Assembly (NCBI RefSeq): GCF_042427745.1
Contig: NZ_JBHMFA010000004.1
Reading direction: 5' to 3' (one strand)
DNA length: 64,000 nt
From: Algibacter miyuki
GTDB taxonomy: Bacteria > Bacteroidota > Bacteroidia > Flavobacteriales > Flavobacteriaceae
Made by a program: the position numbers and the translations under genes. The notes beneath the pieces were generated by a model, which saw nothing but the letters and a program-made list of their open reading frames with translations, was not told the DNA's origin and made no database searches. Shown here piece after piece: positions 44,801-53,515 of this stretch (the stretch's first letter is position 1; each line of letters begins with the position of its first letter).

Positions 44801-45055
44801 GATTATCCAAAATTTTTCACACCAAATGACGATGGTGTAAATGATGTATGGTTGATTAAAGGTTTAAAGGATTATCCTAATGCAGTAGTCAGTATTTTTG
44901 ATCGATATGGTAAGCTTTTAAAACAAATAAAATCGAATTCTGAAGGTTGGGACGGAACGATTTCTGGTAGCCCGTTACAGGTGTCCGATTATTGGTTTAC
45001 AGCCATTTTAGATGAAAACATTAGGTTTAGTGGGCACTTTACGTTGAAGCGCTAA
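41804..45055 (+). CDS. large secreted surface protein with T9SS type B sorting domain
   Basis: 1083 residues from the ATG at 41804; the signal peptide ends ACFLSAQ-like (SFFFLVSTCFLSAQ). Two tandem ~190-residue domains (~20-205 and ~205-395) share WYKGC and VVPAG.ERI/KRIF blocks. A PKD-like domain (VVWDFGDSPSG) follows. Next are four ~92-residue repeats (~480-860) with the pattern CDDN...G...VLG.Q...FD.S.G...PLP....N....I.VRV.N....CY.ETTF. The C-terminal ~80 residues (FFTPNDDGVNDVW...IFDRYGKLL) form the gliding-motility-associated sorting domain. It is probably an adhesin exported by T9SS. Confidence 0.9.
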   Translation: MRYFLSFFFLVSTCFLSAQITLTNNIGNVLVETNMLSCEEDESWARVFKLSDFGISNSQQFIIHSGQVGISKSYNGAYLSFGVFGVDASFPNSNPIPLSGGGNKLLPEIVDGPQIVEFDFINPLVVPAGIERILVVVSKRVDFYNPNSAEVGIAGTADDSGVSWYKGCRKYYDYIPTTDIDVPVPNANFFINVTGEAVDIRSTGPTTRLTHNVCDDLVKTINNSCSYSYVYAGRDFYLNDFGISENEEYTITEGQLAYSYAEWGAAVQFNIYEIDDNFPDSFSESSLIGSSQLHGLGYFNTSGAVRTENIKFDTPVVVPAGTKRIFVEVLKGLKGGGSGLLHIAGTKVDDGAPTWYKGCYTSPTYINSDEITRYALWPGEDYKFYINVTGNVNHITNNFEMNISNICSEFLKEFSVENKANVASVVWDFGDSPSGVDNTSTDLSPFHDFSADGTYTIKATVVGKDGSVEVLEETIDVTEPPMAYGINDFYSCEDAFGSGMSSSFNLSGVQKQVLGGQSNKVVTFIDGSGNEYSTLPSAFSNTIRDRETIAVRVAHQNNPCCYSETTFDLIVNALPNLSGINDLKVCDNNTNGYAKFDLEAVESDVLIGNPNTTVSFYYENGSQISAPLSAVENLVKNEEVIKVRATHTITKCYNETTFKLMVNPLPVAYALNALIGCDDNNDGISEYFDITDIETEVLGSQTGLEVSYFDSFGNILPKPLPNPYTNTKANEEIITVRVLNTVTGCFAETPLVLKTATQPEINKPETIYACNEGNGFAFFDTAQLEAELIGSQNGLKILYFDKNRSALPSPLPTAFKNTEAWSQTIYVRVENALNSLCYSETTFDLVVNDLPQINLQDEYFLCDLEPFLKLALPGSFNSWEWTFEDGTVLSNNFEVNLIEEGDYVLKVSELKNGIICENEFQFRLIRSQLPEITKVNYKELSDQNFIEIIASGDGDFEYSIDGVNYQDSAVFSNVSGGVYEVSVRDKKGCGQAFESVSIIDYPKFFTPNDDGVNDVWLIKGLKDYPNAVVSIFDRYGKLLKQIKSNSEGWDGTISGSPLQVSDYWFTAILDENIRFSGHFTLKR

Positions 45056-45199
45056 ATTTATCAATTTTATAGACGAAGTGCATTAATATTAGATAAAATG
45101 TAAAAAAATAGTAATTTTCTTAGTTGGAGATGTTAATTTTTTTAACCTTTGCGGCACTACGGCAGTAATCGCCAGGTCTCTTAACTAAAACCAACTGTA

Positions 45200-47929
45200 T
45201 TGAAAAAAAGTCTATATCTGGTTTTTGCAATGCTCATAATTTGTTTTGTAAAAGCTGAAGCTCAGTGTGACGAAATAGTAACTTACAATGTTTGCGATAT
45301 GACAACCATTGATAAGGATGCTAACGGCACTCCCGACGGAATTATTAATTTATACGATGTGTATAATGCTATTCCTGGAGCTAGCGTGCCAATATCATTA
45401 AGCTCTGGCTCTTGGTTTGATCCCAATTATAGTTTCGCTTTAGATCCGCTTAGTGGTGATCTCTATTTGTGGGATTTAGGATCGTCTTCCTCAAGAGAGG
45501 ATACTTATCAATTTGAATTAATTGATACCTCTAGTACCTGTACAGGTGGTAGAAAAGTACTTTTAAATATTGTTTTAGGTCCTTATGAAGGGAAGCCTTT
45601 ACCGGCATCTGGAATTAACGATGTTAATGTTTCAGTTTGTCAATCGGTTTTAGGCGATTTCGATTTGTTTCAAGTTTTCGAATCGCAGCCCTCACCTCAT
45701 AAAAATGGTGTTTGGCGTTTTATCGGGAACATGGGAGACCCTGATAACTTTATAGGTCTTGATGAAGAAGGTAAGTTTCAAGCCGAAATTCCTTATATAC
45801 CTTACGGTGATTTAGTAGAGTTTGATGTTTTTGAGTTCACTTATACCGTGTCCGGAATAGGGCCGTGTGCCTCAGAGAAAGTCTCTCGTTTTAAGGTTCA
45901 AGTTATTCGAGATGTATTGTCGGGAGATCCCTCTACTTTTGATATCTGCGAAACCGATATTTTAGCAGGTAATTGGGATGCGGATATTGACTTAACTAGC
46001 GATGTTTTTTTAATAGGTGAAGATGCAGAAGGTACTTGGTCTGCTTCTCCTACTACCGGAAATCAAATTGATAACCCGTCAGATTCTTCAATAAATATTA
46101 GAGCTATTTACGATGAATTAAAACTTAATAACCCTAATTTTGGTTGTGCAGAGTTTACCTATACATACACTGTTGAAGCCCGATCGTCTTTAAGTGATTG
46201 CGCTAGTAAAGAATCCGACGTCATATTCCGAATCTACGAACCCATCAAGCCTTTTAAACAGGAAGCGCCTTTAGAGGTTTGTTTAGATGTAAATCAACCT
46301 ACTGTTATTAATTTATATAATGAAATAACATTTACCATAGAAAATGGGATACTATATGATTATCCTCCTAATGTAAGTTGCACCAATTGGAATTTTGTTT
46401 CAGGACCTTCAGATATTAGAGTAGATGCAGATTCGGGGATTATCAATTTATCAACATTAACTCAAGCTGATGCGGGTACTTATGTATTTCAATATTTAGT
46501 ATCTAGTTCTTGTAATAGTTGTAATAGTGGTGGTATGTCGCCATGTAATCCGGAGTTTGCTAATATTACCGTGGTTTTATACCCGAATCATTATGCAGGT
46601 GAAGATACCACAGGATTAGAGTTTTGTGAAACCGATCCCTTAGTGGCTAGCCCGTTAAACTTGTTTTCTCTTTTAAGCACCAACGGTATCGATGGTCCAA
46701 TTTATCAAGGTACCATGGGAACTTGGCGAGATAATGTTTCTGGGGATATTATTACAACACCAACGGCGTTTATTGTTCCGGAGATCACCGATAAGGAGTT
46801 ATTCGATTTTACTTATGAAACCGTAACCGAGAAAGGTTGTGTAAATTCCGCTAATTTATCGTTTACACTTTTTGAAGAATATAGTCCGGGTATAGATACG
46901 CTACTAGATGTTTGCGATAACACAGCTGTAATTAATTTGTTTGATAAGCTGGATGGCAATCCTAGTCCGACCGGAACTTGGGAAGGACCAAACGGATTTG
47001 TAACCACCGATGAAACGGCAAGTTTCGACCCGGGATTATCAGATGGTGGTACTTACACATACACCGTTCCAGCGAATAAAAGTTCAGGAGGAGCAACACT
47101 GTGTTCCGGAAGTCAGTCTACATTAATTGTTACCGTTTATAAAAGCCCTAATGCTGGTGATGATGTCTCCTATGATGTTTGTCGATCCGATTTAGAAATC
47201 GATTTGTTCGATTATCTTCATCCTTCCGCAGATTTAGGAGGTCTTTTTACCGATTTAGATAACACCAATCTTTTAGCTGTAAACCTTTTAGATGTGTCTC
47301 AACTAACAGAAGGGACTTATAATTTTAGGTATGAAATTCAAGGGCATGCCACATGTCGTTTGGCGATTTCAAATATAGAAATTACCATTGTTGAGGTCGA
47401 TGCACCTACGGTTGGCAATCAAACCTTTTGTGCCGCAGATGGCGCTACAGTAAATAGTTTAATTGCGGAAAACGGGTATAGCTTTAATTGGTATGATACC
47501 GCCGATGCAGATACACCACTACCTATGGGGACACCCTTAGTAAATGGTGAAGATTATTTTGTAACTGCCGTAGACGAGAACAATTGCGAGTCGCCAAAAA
47601 CTGCCATGACCGTTACGGTTTTAGATATAGATAATCCAAATTGTGACAGTTGTATTAAAGATGGCGTTTCAGCCAATGGCGATTCTATTAATGATGAATT
47701 CGACTTATGTAATTTACCAGATACCTTCCCGAATTTCGAATTAAATATTCTGAATAGATATGGTGTAAGTGTTTATAAAGGCACAATAAATACACCGCTT
47801 TTTAGTGGGAAATCTAACGTGTCCGGTAGCATAGGAAATCAACTTTCAACAGGTGTTTACTTTTTTGTATTCGATCCAAAAGACGGCACAACAAACCCTT
47901 TTCAAGGTAACTTTTATTTAAGCAGATAA
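45200..47929 (+). CDS. large secreted protein with T9SS type B sorting domain, TTG start
   Basis: 909 residues starting with TTG at 45200, because the Lys-Lys n-region of the signal peptide (KKSLYLVFAMLIICFVKAEA) begins there and the next ATG is inside the hydrophobic core. The body is repetitive: Asp/Gly-rich units with FEFDICE-type and TFNICETD-like cysteine strands recur (CETDPL, CDNTAVINL, CRSDLEIDLFD). The C-terminus DGVSANGDSINDEFDLCNLP...ILNRYGVSVY...NFYLSR is the gliding-associated sorting domain. It is followed closely by the PorP/SprF gene, a normal T9SS partner. Confidence 0.88.
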   Translation: MKKSLYLVFAMLIICFVKAEAQCDEIVTYNVCDMTTIDKDANGTPDGIINLYDVYNAIPGASVPISLSSGSWFDPNYSFALDPLSGDLYLWDLGSSSSREDTYQFELIDTSSTCTGGRKVLLNIVLGPYEGKPLPASGINDVNVSVCQSVLGDFDLFQVFESQPSPHKNGVWRFIGNMGDPDNFIGLDEEGKFQAEIPYIPYGDLVEFDVFEFTYTVSGIGPCASEKVSRFKVQVIRDVLSGDPSTFDICETDILAGNWDADIDLTSDVFLIGEDAEGTWSASPTTGNQIDNPSDSSINIRAIYDELKLNNPNFGCAEFTYTYTVEARSSLSDCASKESDVIFRIYEPIKPFKQEAPLEVCLDVNQPTVINLYNEITFTIENGILYDYPPNVSCTNWNFVSGPSDIRVDADSGIINLSTLTQADAGTYVFQYLVSSSCNSCNSGGMSPCNPEFANITVVLYPNHYAGEDTTGLEFCETDPLVASPLNLFSLLSTNGIDGPIYQGTMGTWRDNVSGDIITTPTAFIVPEITDKELFDFTYETVTEKGCVNSANLSFTLFEEYSPGIDTLLDVCDNTAVINLFDKLDGNPSPTGTWEGPNGFVTTDETASFDPGLSDGGTYTYTVPANKSSGGATLCSGSQSTLIVTVYKSPNAGDDVSYDVCRSDLEIDLFDYLHPSADLGGLFTDLDNTNLLAVNLLDVSQLTEGTYNFRYEIQGHATCRLAISNIEITIVEVDAPTVGNQTFCAADGATVNSLIAENGYSFNWYDTADADTPLPMGTPLVNGEDYFVTAVDENNCESPKTAMTVTVLDIDNPNCDSCIKDGVSANGDSINDEFDLCNLPDTFPNFELNILNRYGVSVYKGTINTPLFSGKSNVSGSIGNQLSTGVYFFVFDPKDGTTNPFQGNFYLSR

Positions 47930-47933
47930 ATTG

Positions 47934-48845
47934 ATGAAGATAAAATTATTGATACTATTTATAGCCTGTAGTTTGTCTGCCCTTGCACAACAAGAGCCAC
48001 AGTACACAAATTACATGTATAATATGAGCATGGTGAATCCTGCTTATATGATTAACGAACCAAGTTTAATTGAAGTTGGCGCTTTATACCGTACCCAATG
48101 GGTAGGTGTAGATGGTGCTCCAAAAACGGCTAATGTTTTTGCAAATATTCCTTTAAGCGAAAAAATAGAATTAGGCGTAAATTATTTAAATGATAATATT
48201 GGCGGTAACGTCAATATGAGCGAAAATGTATTTAACATAGACGCTGCTTATAAAATTAATTTAAAACGTGATTTAAATCTGTCTTTTGGATTAAAAATGG
48301 GGTTTGATCATTTAAATTTTAGTGCTATTGGCAGTAATGTTTCTGGCGATCCATCTTTTGGGAACACCGATAAAACAGTGATTAATATTGGGGCTGGAGC
48401 TTTTTTGTTTCATAAGGATTACTATGTTGGAGTGTCTTCTCCAAATTTAATACCCGGCGATTTAGAATTTAATGATCAGGTGTTTTACAACAATAGCATT
48501 CACGTGTTTTTAATTGGTGGCTATATTTTTGAATTGGACGATATGTTTAAGTTGAAACCATCAACCGTTATTAAATATACTGGTGGTGCGCCGCTATCTG
48601 TTGATGTTTCAGCAAATGTGATGTACGATAATAAATTCGAATTAGGGGTGTCTTATCGTTATCAAGACGCTATTTCAGGTCTGGCCGTTTTCAATGTAAC
48701 CCCTGATTTACGTATTGGCTACGCTCACGATTTCAATACCAGTCAATTAAAAAGCTTCAATAATGGCAGTCATGAGTTTGTATTATTATACAGGTTCGAT
48801 GTGTTAGGATTAAGTAAAACATATTCATCTCCAAGATTCTATTAA
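47934..48845 (+). CDS. PorP/SprF family T9SS outer-membrane protein
   Basis: 303 residues from the ATG at 47934 (MKIKLLILFIACSL). The TTG three bases upstream adds only one Met. The signal peptide ends SALAQ. The QEPQYTNYMYNMSMVNPAY start of the mature protein and the strand pattern (WVGVDGAPKTANVF, FGLKMGFDHL, VDVSANVMYD) are the PorP/SprF family. SprF-like proteins export a neighbouring large cargo with a type B domain; here the cargo is probably the gene immediately upstream. The gap to that gene is 4 nt. Confidence 0.92.
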   Translation: MKIKLLILFIACSLSALAQQEPQYTNYMYNMSMVNPAYMINEPSLIEVGALYRTQWVGVDGAPKTANVFANIPLSEKIELGVNYLNDNIGGNVNMSENVFNIDAAYKINLKRDLNLSFGLKMGFDHLNFSAIGSNVSGDPSFGNTDKTVINIGAGAFLFHKDYYVGVSSPNLIPGDLEFNDQVFYNNSIHVFLIGGYIFELDDMFKLKPSTVIKYTGGAPLSVDVSANVMYDNKFELGVSYRYQDAISGLAVFNVTPDLRIGYAHDFNTSQLKSFNNGSHEFVLLYRFDVLGLSKTYSSPRFY

Positions 48846-48846
48846 T

Positions 48847-50874
48847 ATGATTAAGAAAATAATTTTAGTTTTAGCAATCTGTTTGGGGGCTCAATTAGCC
48901 ATTGGCCAAAAAACTAGAGGCGATCGTTTTTTTGAAAAAGGAGATTTTATTAATGCTGCCAAGCATTACGAAGTTGCACTACAAAAGGAACGCCATAAAA
49001 AAGACCTTCAGAATTTAGCAATTAGCTATTATAATACTTTTGAATACCGATTGGCTTCGCGCTATTTAAAACAATTAGTGAAAGGGCAATTTGGCGAAAA
49101 AGATAAAAGTTACGATAATGAATATAACTTTAAACTCTATCAAATATTATCCGCTTTAGGCGATTACGAAACAGCGTTAGAGCACTTAAAAGTTTATAAG
49201 GAAAATAATTCGGGATCTATAGATATAGCAGAATCTATCGAGAATATTGAAACCTTCAAATTAAAAAGTCCAGATTATACGGTAGAAAAAGTGCAGTTTA
49301 ACTCAGATGCTTCCGATTTTGGTGCTGTAAAACTTCAAGATAAGGTGTATTTTACATCCGATCGAGGTGTGGATGCAGTCTTCGGAAAAACCTATAAATG
49401 GACACATCAGTCCTTTTTAGATATTTTTGTAACTGTGGTAAATGAAAAAAATGATACTATCGGTTTAACAAAACCTTTGCCTAAAACCGTAAATTCTAAA
49501 TATCACGAAGGTAATTTTTGTTTCAGTAAAGACGGACTTACTATGTATATTTCGCGTAGTAATATCACTAATGGGAAGCGTGAATTTAATGATGATAAAT
49601 TGAATAATATTCATATTTATAAATCTGTTTTCGAAAATGGAGTTTGGTCCGAATTAGAAAAATTGCCATTTAATATCAACGGCTTTTCGTACCAACATCC
49701 AGCATTAAGTCCGCAAGGTGATAAACTTTATTTTTCGTCAAATATGGAAGGTGGCTATGGAAGTTTCGATTTGTATTATGTCCATTTAGATGAAGAAGAA
49801 ATAAGCCAACCTATCAATTTAGGAAGTCAAATTAACACCGAAAACCGAGAACATTTTCCGTTTATTTCAGAAGCAGGTCATTTGTTTTTTGCATCCAATG
49901 GGCATTTAGGTTTGGGAATGTTGGATAATTTTGTTTCAGAATTGGTGAATAATAGCTTCACAAAACCGCTAAATTTAGGGGTGCCAATAAATTCGCAATA
50001 CGATGATTTTAACCTGAATTATTATAATGAAACCGAAGGTTTTTTCGCTTCAAATAGAAATAAACGAAGTGATAATATTTTTCAGTTTAAAGAAACAGGA
50101 GAAATTTTTATTCGCGAATATATGAATACGTTCGAAATTCGTGATGCAGTTACAAAAAATGAAATTCCTAACGTAAAAGTGCTTTTAACAACTAAGAAGA
50201 ATAAAACACTTTATAGTAATACTTTAGACGATTCGGCTGTGTTTAACATGAACTTACTAGCTGATAATTATCAGCTTGAAGCAGAAACAGAAGGGTATTA
50301 TAAAAAGACTTTGGCTATTACTGTTTTAGAAAAGAAAGATCAAACGCATGTATTGTATTTAAAAGTTATTCCGCCTCCGCCACCTGTGGTTATCGATCCT
50401 GTTGAAGCCGTTATTGCCGAAAAGAAAATTGATATCAAGTTAAAAGAAAAAGATCCGACCAGATTTGCATTGCTAACCGATGTTGAAGGCCCTCCGGTAG
50501 TTGAAAAAGATGGGAAGCTGTTTTTTGAATTAGAGCCTATTTATTTCGATTTTAATATGTGGGATATTAGAGCCGATTCTAAGAAAATATTAGATGCTTT
50601 GGCGGCTAAGTTAGAGCGCTATCCTGAGATTAATTTGAAAATAAGTGCACATACCGATAGTCGAGGTACCGTAAAATACAATCAATATTTATCGGAACGT
50701 CGCGCAGAATCTACAAGAAATTATTTAGCTTTGGAAGGTTTTATAAACGCACGCCGATTGGCTTTTAAAGGTTTTGGAGAATTAATGCCTATGGTGCCTT
50801 GCCCAATGCTAAATTGTACCGAGGAAGAGCACCAATTAAACCGACGTAGTGAGTTTGAAATAACTAAATATTAA
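48847..50874 (+). CDS. OmpA-family cell-envelope protein with PD40/TPR repeats
   Basis: 675 residues with a signal peptide (ILVLAICLGAQLAIG). Residues ~30-130 are TPR-like (FINAAKHYEVALQKERHKK), and ~150-400 form PD40/WD40-like beta-propeller repeats (NEHFPFISEAGHLFFASNG, SPQGDKLYFSSN). A beta domain (~430-515) follows. The C-terminal ~120 residues are an OmpA peptidoglycan-binding domain (IYFDFNMWDIRADS, ISAHTDSRGTVKYNQYLSERRA). It follows PorP/SprF by 1 nt, the standard T9SS-associated operon order. It probably anchors the apparatus to the cell wall. Confidence 0.92.
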   Translation: MIKKIILVLAICLGAQLAIGQKTRGDRFFEKGDFINAAKHYEVALQKERHKKDLQNLAISYYNTFEYRLASRYLKQLVKGQFGEKDKSYDNEYNFKLYQILSALGDYETALEHLKVYKENNSGSIDIAESIENIETFKLKSPDYTVEKVQFNSDASDFGAVKLQDKVYFTSDRGVDAVFGKTYKWTHQSFLDIFVTVVNEKNDTIGLTKPLPKTVNSKYHEGNFCFSKDGLTMYISRSNITNGKREFNDDKLNNIHIYKSVFENGVWSELEKLPFNINGFSYQHPALSPQGDKLYFSSNMEGGYGSFDLYYVHLDEEEISQPINLGSQINTENREHFPFISEAGHLFFASNGHLGLGMLDNFVSELVNNSFTKPLNLGVPINSQYDDFNLNYYNETEGFFASNRNKRSDNIFQFKETGEIFIREYMNTFEIRDAVTKNEIPNVKVLLTTKKNKTLYSNTLDDSAVFNMNLLADNYQLEAETEGYYKKTLAITVLEKKDQTHVLYLKVIPPPPPVVIDPVEAVIAEKKIDIKLKEKDPTRFALLTDVEGPPVVEKDGKLFFELEPIYFDFNMWDIRADSKKILDALAAKLERYPEINLKISAHTDSRGTVKYNQYLSERRAESTRNYLALEGFINARRLAFKGFGELMPMVPCPMLNCTEEEHQLNRRSEFEITKY

Positions 50875-50879
50875 AGTTT

Positions 50880-51515
50880 ATGGGGAAGTATAAATGTGTG
50901 ATTTTTGATTGCGATGGTGTTTTGGTCGATAGCGAACCCGTGAGTATTCAGGTTTTAGTGGATATAGCTAATGAGCATGGGGCCAATATTGATTTGCTCT
51001 ATGGTATGAAACATTTTAAAGGCAGTTTTTTTACGGCCTGTAAAAGTAAAATAGCGGCCTTAACAGAAAAAGAACTTCCCGACGATTTAGAAGATCAATA
51101 TAGACAACGCAGTTTTGAAGCCTTCAAAAAAGAGATGAAGCCCGTTGAAGGTATTAAGCATGTGCTTGAAAATTTAGAAGAGCCATTTTGTGTCGCATCT
51201 AGCGGGCCAGAAGATAAAATTCAACTTAATTTGGGACTTACCGGATTGTTGCCGCATTTTGAAGATAAAATATTTAGCTGTTACAGCATTCAGAAATGGA
51301 AACCCGATCCAGCAGTGTTTTTATGGGCAGCAGAAACCATGGGGTTTAAGCCTGAAGAATGCGTTGTTATAGAAGATAGTTTATCTGGAGTTCGAGCTGC
51401 AAAACAAGGCGGTTTTGATGTTTTTGGCTTTGTAGCACACGATTATAATAATGAATTAAAAAGCGAAGCCACGCTAACTTTTGATAGTATGAGTAAGCTT
51501 TTAGCGATGCTTTAA
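50880..51515 (+). CDS. HAD-superfamily phosphatase, beta-phosphoglucomutase-like
   Basis: 211 residues. Motif I is FDCDGVLVDSEP, motif II lies near VASSGP, and motif III/IV is KPDPAVF...CVVIEDSLSGVRAAKQGG. The cap position and length fit the PGMB-like/phosphatase subfamily. It follows the OmpA gene by 5 nt and so probably shares its transcript. It is cytoplasmic, and the substrate is unassigned. The ubiquitin-like gene follows 42 nt later. Confidence 0.92.
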   Translation: MGKYKCVIFDCDGVLVDSEPVSIQVLVDIANEHGANIDLLYGMKHFKGSFFTACKSKIAALTEKELPDDLEDQYRQRSFEAFKKEMKPVEGIKHVLENLEEPFCVASSGPEDKIQLNLGLTGLLPHFEDKIFSCYSIQKWKPDPAVFLWAAETMGFKPEECVVIEDSLSGVRAAKQGGFDVFGFVAHDYNNELKSEATLTFDSMSKLLAML

Positions 51516-51557
51516 ATGAGGCGAAATATTAAAAGATACTAAATTTAATACCTACTT

Positions 51558-52082
51558 ATGATAAAAAACTACATTGTAATTGCTTTTTTATTACTGACTT
51601 TAAATGCTGCGGCTATGCAGATTTTTGTTAAAATGAATGATGGTAAAACTATAGCGCTCGAGGTTGAACCAAATGATACTATTGAAAGCGTCAAATTAAA
51701 GGTTCAGGATAAAGAAGGTGTGCCGCCAAATGAGCAAATTCTAACTTATAACGGCGTAACTTTACTTGATGGAAATATGGTAGCAGATTATAATATACAA
51801 AAGGAGTCTTTATTGATTTTGTCGCAGTCTACTTTATCTACGGAAAGTCTTGTAAAGGTTGCTGATAAACTGATAGCCTTTCCTGTGCCAGCTAAAAATT
51901 ATATTGTCATTTCTAACCTAAAAGAAGAAAGAGCATACCGTGTTCTTACTGTTTTCGGACAAGAAGTAGCTAAAGGTATAGTGTCTGTGAATAGCAATAG
52001 TATTGCTATTCAAAATTTGCATAAAGGGATGTATATCTTGAGTTTTAATAACAACCAAACGTTGCGTTTTTTTAAAGAATAA
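51558..52082 (+). CDS. secreted ubiquitin with a T9SS type A sorting domain
   Basis: 174 residues in three parts. Residues 1-19 are a signal peptide ending NAAA, so cleavage would leave Met20 at the N-terminus, the exact Met1 of ubiquitin. Residues 20-88 align without gaps to eukaryotic ubiquitin 1-69; I count 45 of 69 identities, including MQIFVK, LEVEP, DKEG and DYNIQKES. K6, K11, K27, K29, K33 and K63 are kept. K48 is Val, the Leu8/Ile44/Val70 patch is Asn/Thr/Ser, and the RGG tail is absent. Residues ~100-174 (FPVPAKNYIVI...GMYILSFNN) are a T9SS type A sorting domain. Conjugation by a ubiquitin E1 is not expected; a secreted decoy or surface role is inference. Bacteroides fragilis BfUbb is a precedent for a secreted bacterial ubiquitin. 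The best -7 candidate is TAAATTTA at 51540. Confidence 0.93.
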   Translation: MIKNYIVIAFLLLTLNAAAMQIFVKMNDGKTIALEVEPNDTIESVKLKVQDKEGVPPNEQILTYNGVTLLDGNMVADYNIQKESLLILSQSTLSTESLVKVADKLIAFPVPAKNYIVISNLKEERAYRVLTVFGQEVAKGIVSVNSNSIAIQNLHKGMYILSFNNNQTLRFFKE

Positions 52083-52095
52083 GTTATTTGTTCTC

Positions 52096-53412
52096 TTAAT
52101 TTCTTAAGGTTTCAATAGCTTCAACAACGGCACTATGGCTCACGGGGTTTTTCTCGAAATGCTTGGTGAGTTTTATTTTTTCTTCCGAAGTCGCTTCAAA
52201 CTGATTTAAAATATTCATTAAGTGCATTTTCATATGTCCTTGCTGAATACCTGTTGTGGTTAAAGAACGTAATGCCGCAAAGTTTTGAGCTAATCCGGCA
52301 ACGGCAACAATTTGCATAAGTTCCTTAGCCGAAGGTTTGTGTAGCAATTCTAAAGCCAATTTCACCAATGGGTGTAAACCTGTAAGACCGCCAACGGTAC
52401 CTAAGGCCAACGGAATTTCCATCCAAAAGGTAAATATGCCATTTTCAATTTTAGCATGCGATAAACTACTGTATTTTCCGTTTCTAGAGGCATAAGCGTG
52501 CACGCCAGCTTCAACGGCTCTAAAGTCGTTTCCTGTGGCAAGTACAACAGCATCAATACCATTCATAATTCCTTTATTGTGAGTTACGGCGCGGTAAGGT
52601 TCTATTTCTGCAATTTTTACGGCTTGCACAAACTTGTTAGCAAAAGCTTCACCCGAAATGTTCTTGTTTTCACTAAGTTCTTCAACTTTACAACTCACTT
52701 CAGCACGAACTAAGCATTCAGGAACGTAGTTAGAAAGGATGCTCATTACAATGTCTATCTGTTTTTCTGCTTCCGAGAAATCGACATATTGTAAGGCTTC
52801 ATTTTTAAAGGTTTTTGCAAACTGTTCCAAGCAAGAATTTATAAAGTTTGCTCCCATGGCATCTAGGGTTTCAAACGATGCATGAAGTTGGTAATAACCG
52901 TCAATATCGGCTGTTTTATTACGTAATTCAATATCTAAAATGCCACCGCCACGCGATTCCATGTTTTTTGTTAATGGCTTTGCTTCGGTAATTAATTTGG
53001 GTTTTACATTTTCGAAAAAGGCTTTTAAGGTTTCAGAATTACCATGAAACATAAAATGAACTTGTCCAATTTTTGTAGTAGAAATTACGGTAGTTTTAAA
53101 TCCGCCACGCTCTAACCAAAACTTAGCAGCTTTGCTTGCTGCTGCTACCACTGAGCTTTCTTCAATTGCCATTGGTATAGTGTAAAGTCGGTTATTTATA
53201 GAGAAGTTTGGCGCCACACCAAGAGGTAAATAGTAGTTACTTATGGTGTTTTCTATAAACTCATCGTGCAGTTGCTGTAATGTTTCATTATCGTTCCAAT
53301 ATTGTTTTAAAACTGTTTTTGCATTTTCGGCGTTAGCAAAATAGGTGTCTGCAAGCCAATCTATTTTTTTTGATTTTGATAATTTTGAAAATCCAGCAAT
53401 CGTTTTACTCAT
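52096..53412 (-). CDS. mvaA: hydroxymethylglutaryl-CoA reductase, class II
   Basis: 438 residues from the ATG at 53412 (MSKTIAGFSKLSKSKK); the upstream 22 codons are unlike the family. MESRGGGILDIELR, MGANFINSCLEQFAK, VLATGNDFRAVEAGVHAYA and IPLALGTVGGLTGLHPLVKLALELL are class II HMGR blocks, with a C-terminal catalytic His region (GHMKMHL). The family is named degradative, but in flavobacteria it supplies mevalonate for isoprenoids, including the carotenoids encoded at the window start. It converges on the ubiquitin gene with 13 nt between stops. Confidence 0.93.
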   Translation of the reverse strand: MSKTIAGFSKLSKSKKIDWLADTYFANAENAKTVLKQYWNDNETLQQLHDEFIENTISNYYLPLGVAPNFSINNRLYTIPMAIEESSVVAAASKAAKFWLERGGFKTTVISTTKIGQVHFMFHGNSETLKAFFENVKPKLITEAKPLTKNMESRGGGILDIELRNKTADIDGYYQLHASFETLDAMGANFINSCLEQFAKTFKNEALQYVDFSEAEKQIDIVMSILSNYVPECLVRAEVSCKVEELSENKNISGEAFANKFVQAVKIAEIEPYRAVTHNKGIMNGIDAVVLATGNDFRAVEAGVHAYASRNGKYSSLSHAKIENGIFTFWMEIPLALGTVGGLTGLHPLVKLALELLHKPSAKELMQIVAVAGLAQNFAALRSLTTTGIQQGHMKMHLMNILNQFEATSEEKIKLTKHFEKNPVSHSAVVEAIETLRN

Positions 53413-53515
53413 AATTTGTGCATTTATGGGTGTAAAGATAATACTCTTAACATAATTAAGCGTTAACTTGAATTTCACAAGTTATTTAACTGTTAATATT
53501 ATCGTTGTTTTGAAG

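Noticed and set aside
51558..52082. Ubiquitin gene as eukaryotic contamination or assembly chimera
   Set aside because: The ubiquitin domain is in frame between a bacterial signal peptide and a T9SS sorting domain, and flanking genes are flavobacterial; codon use is AT-rich like its neighbours.
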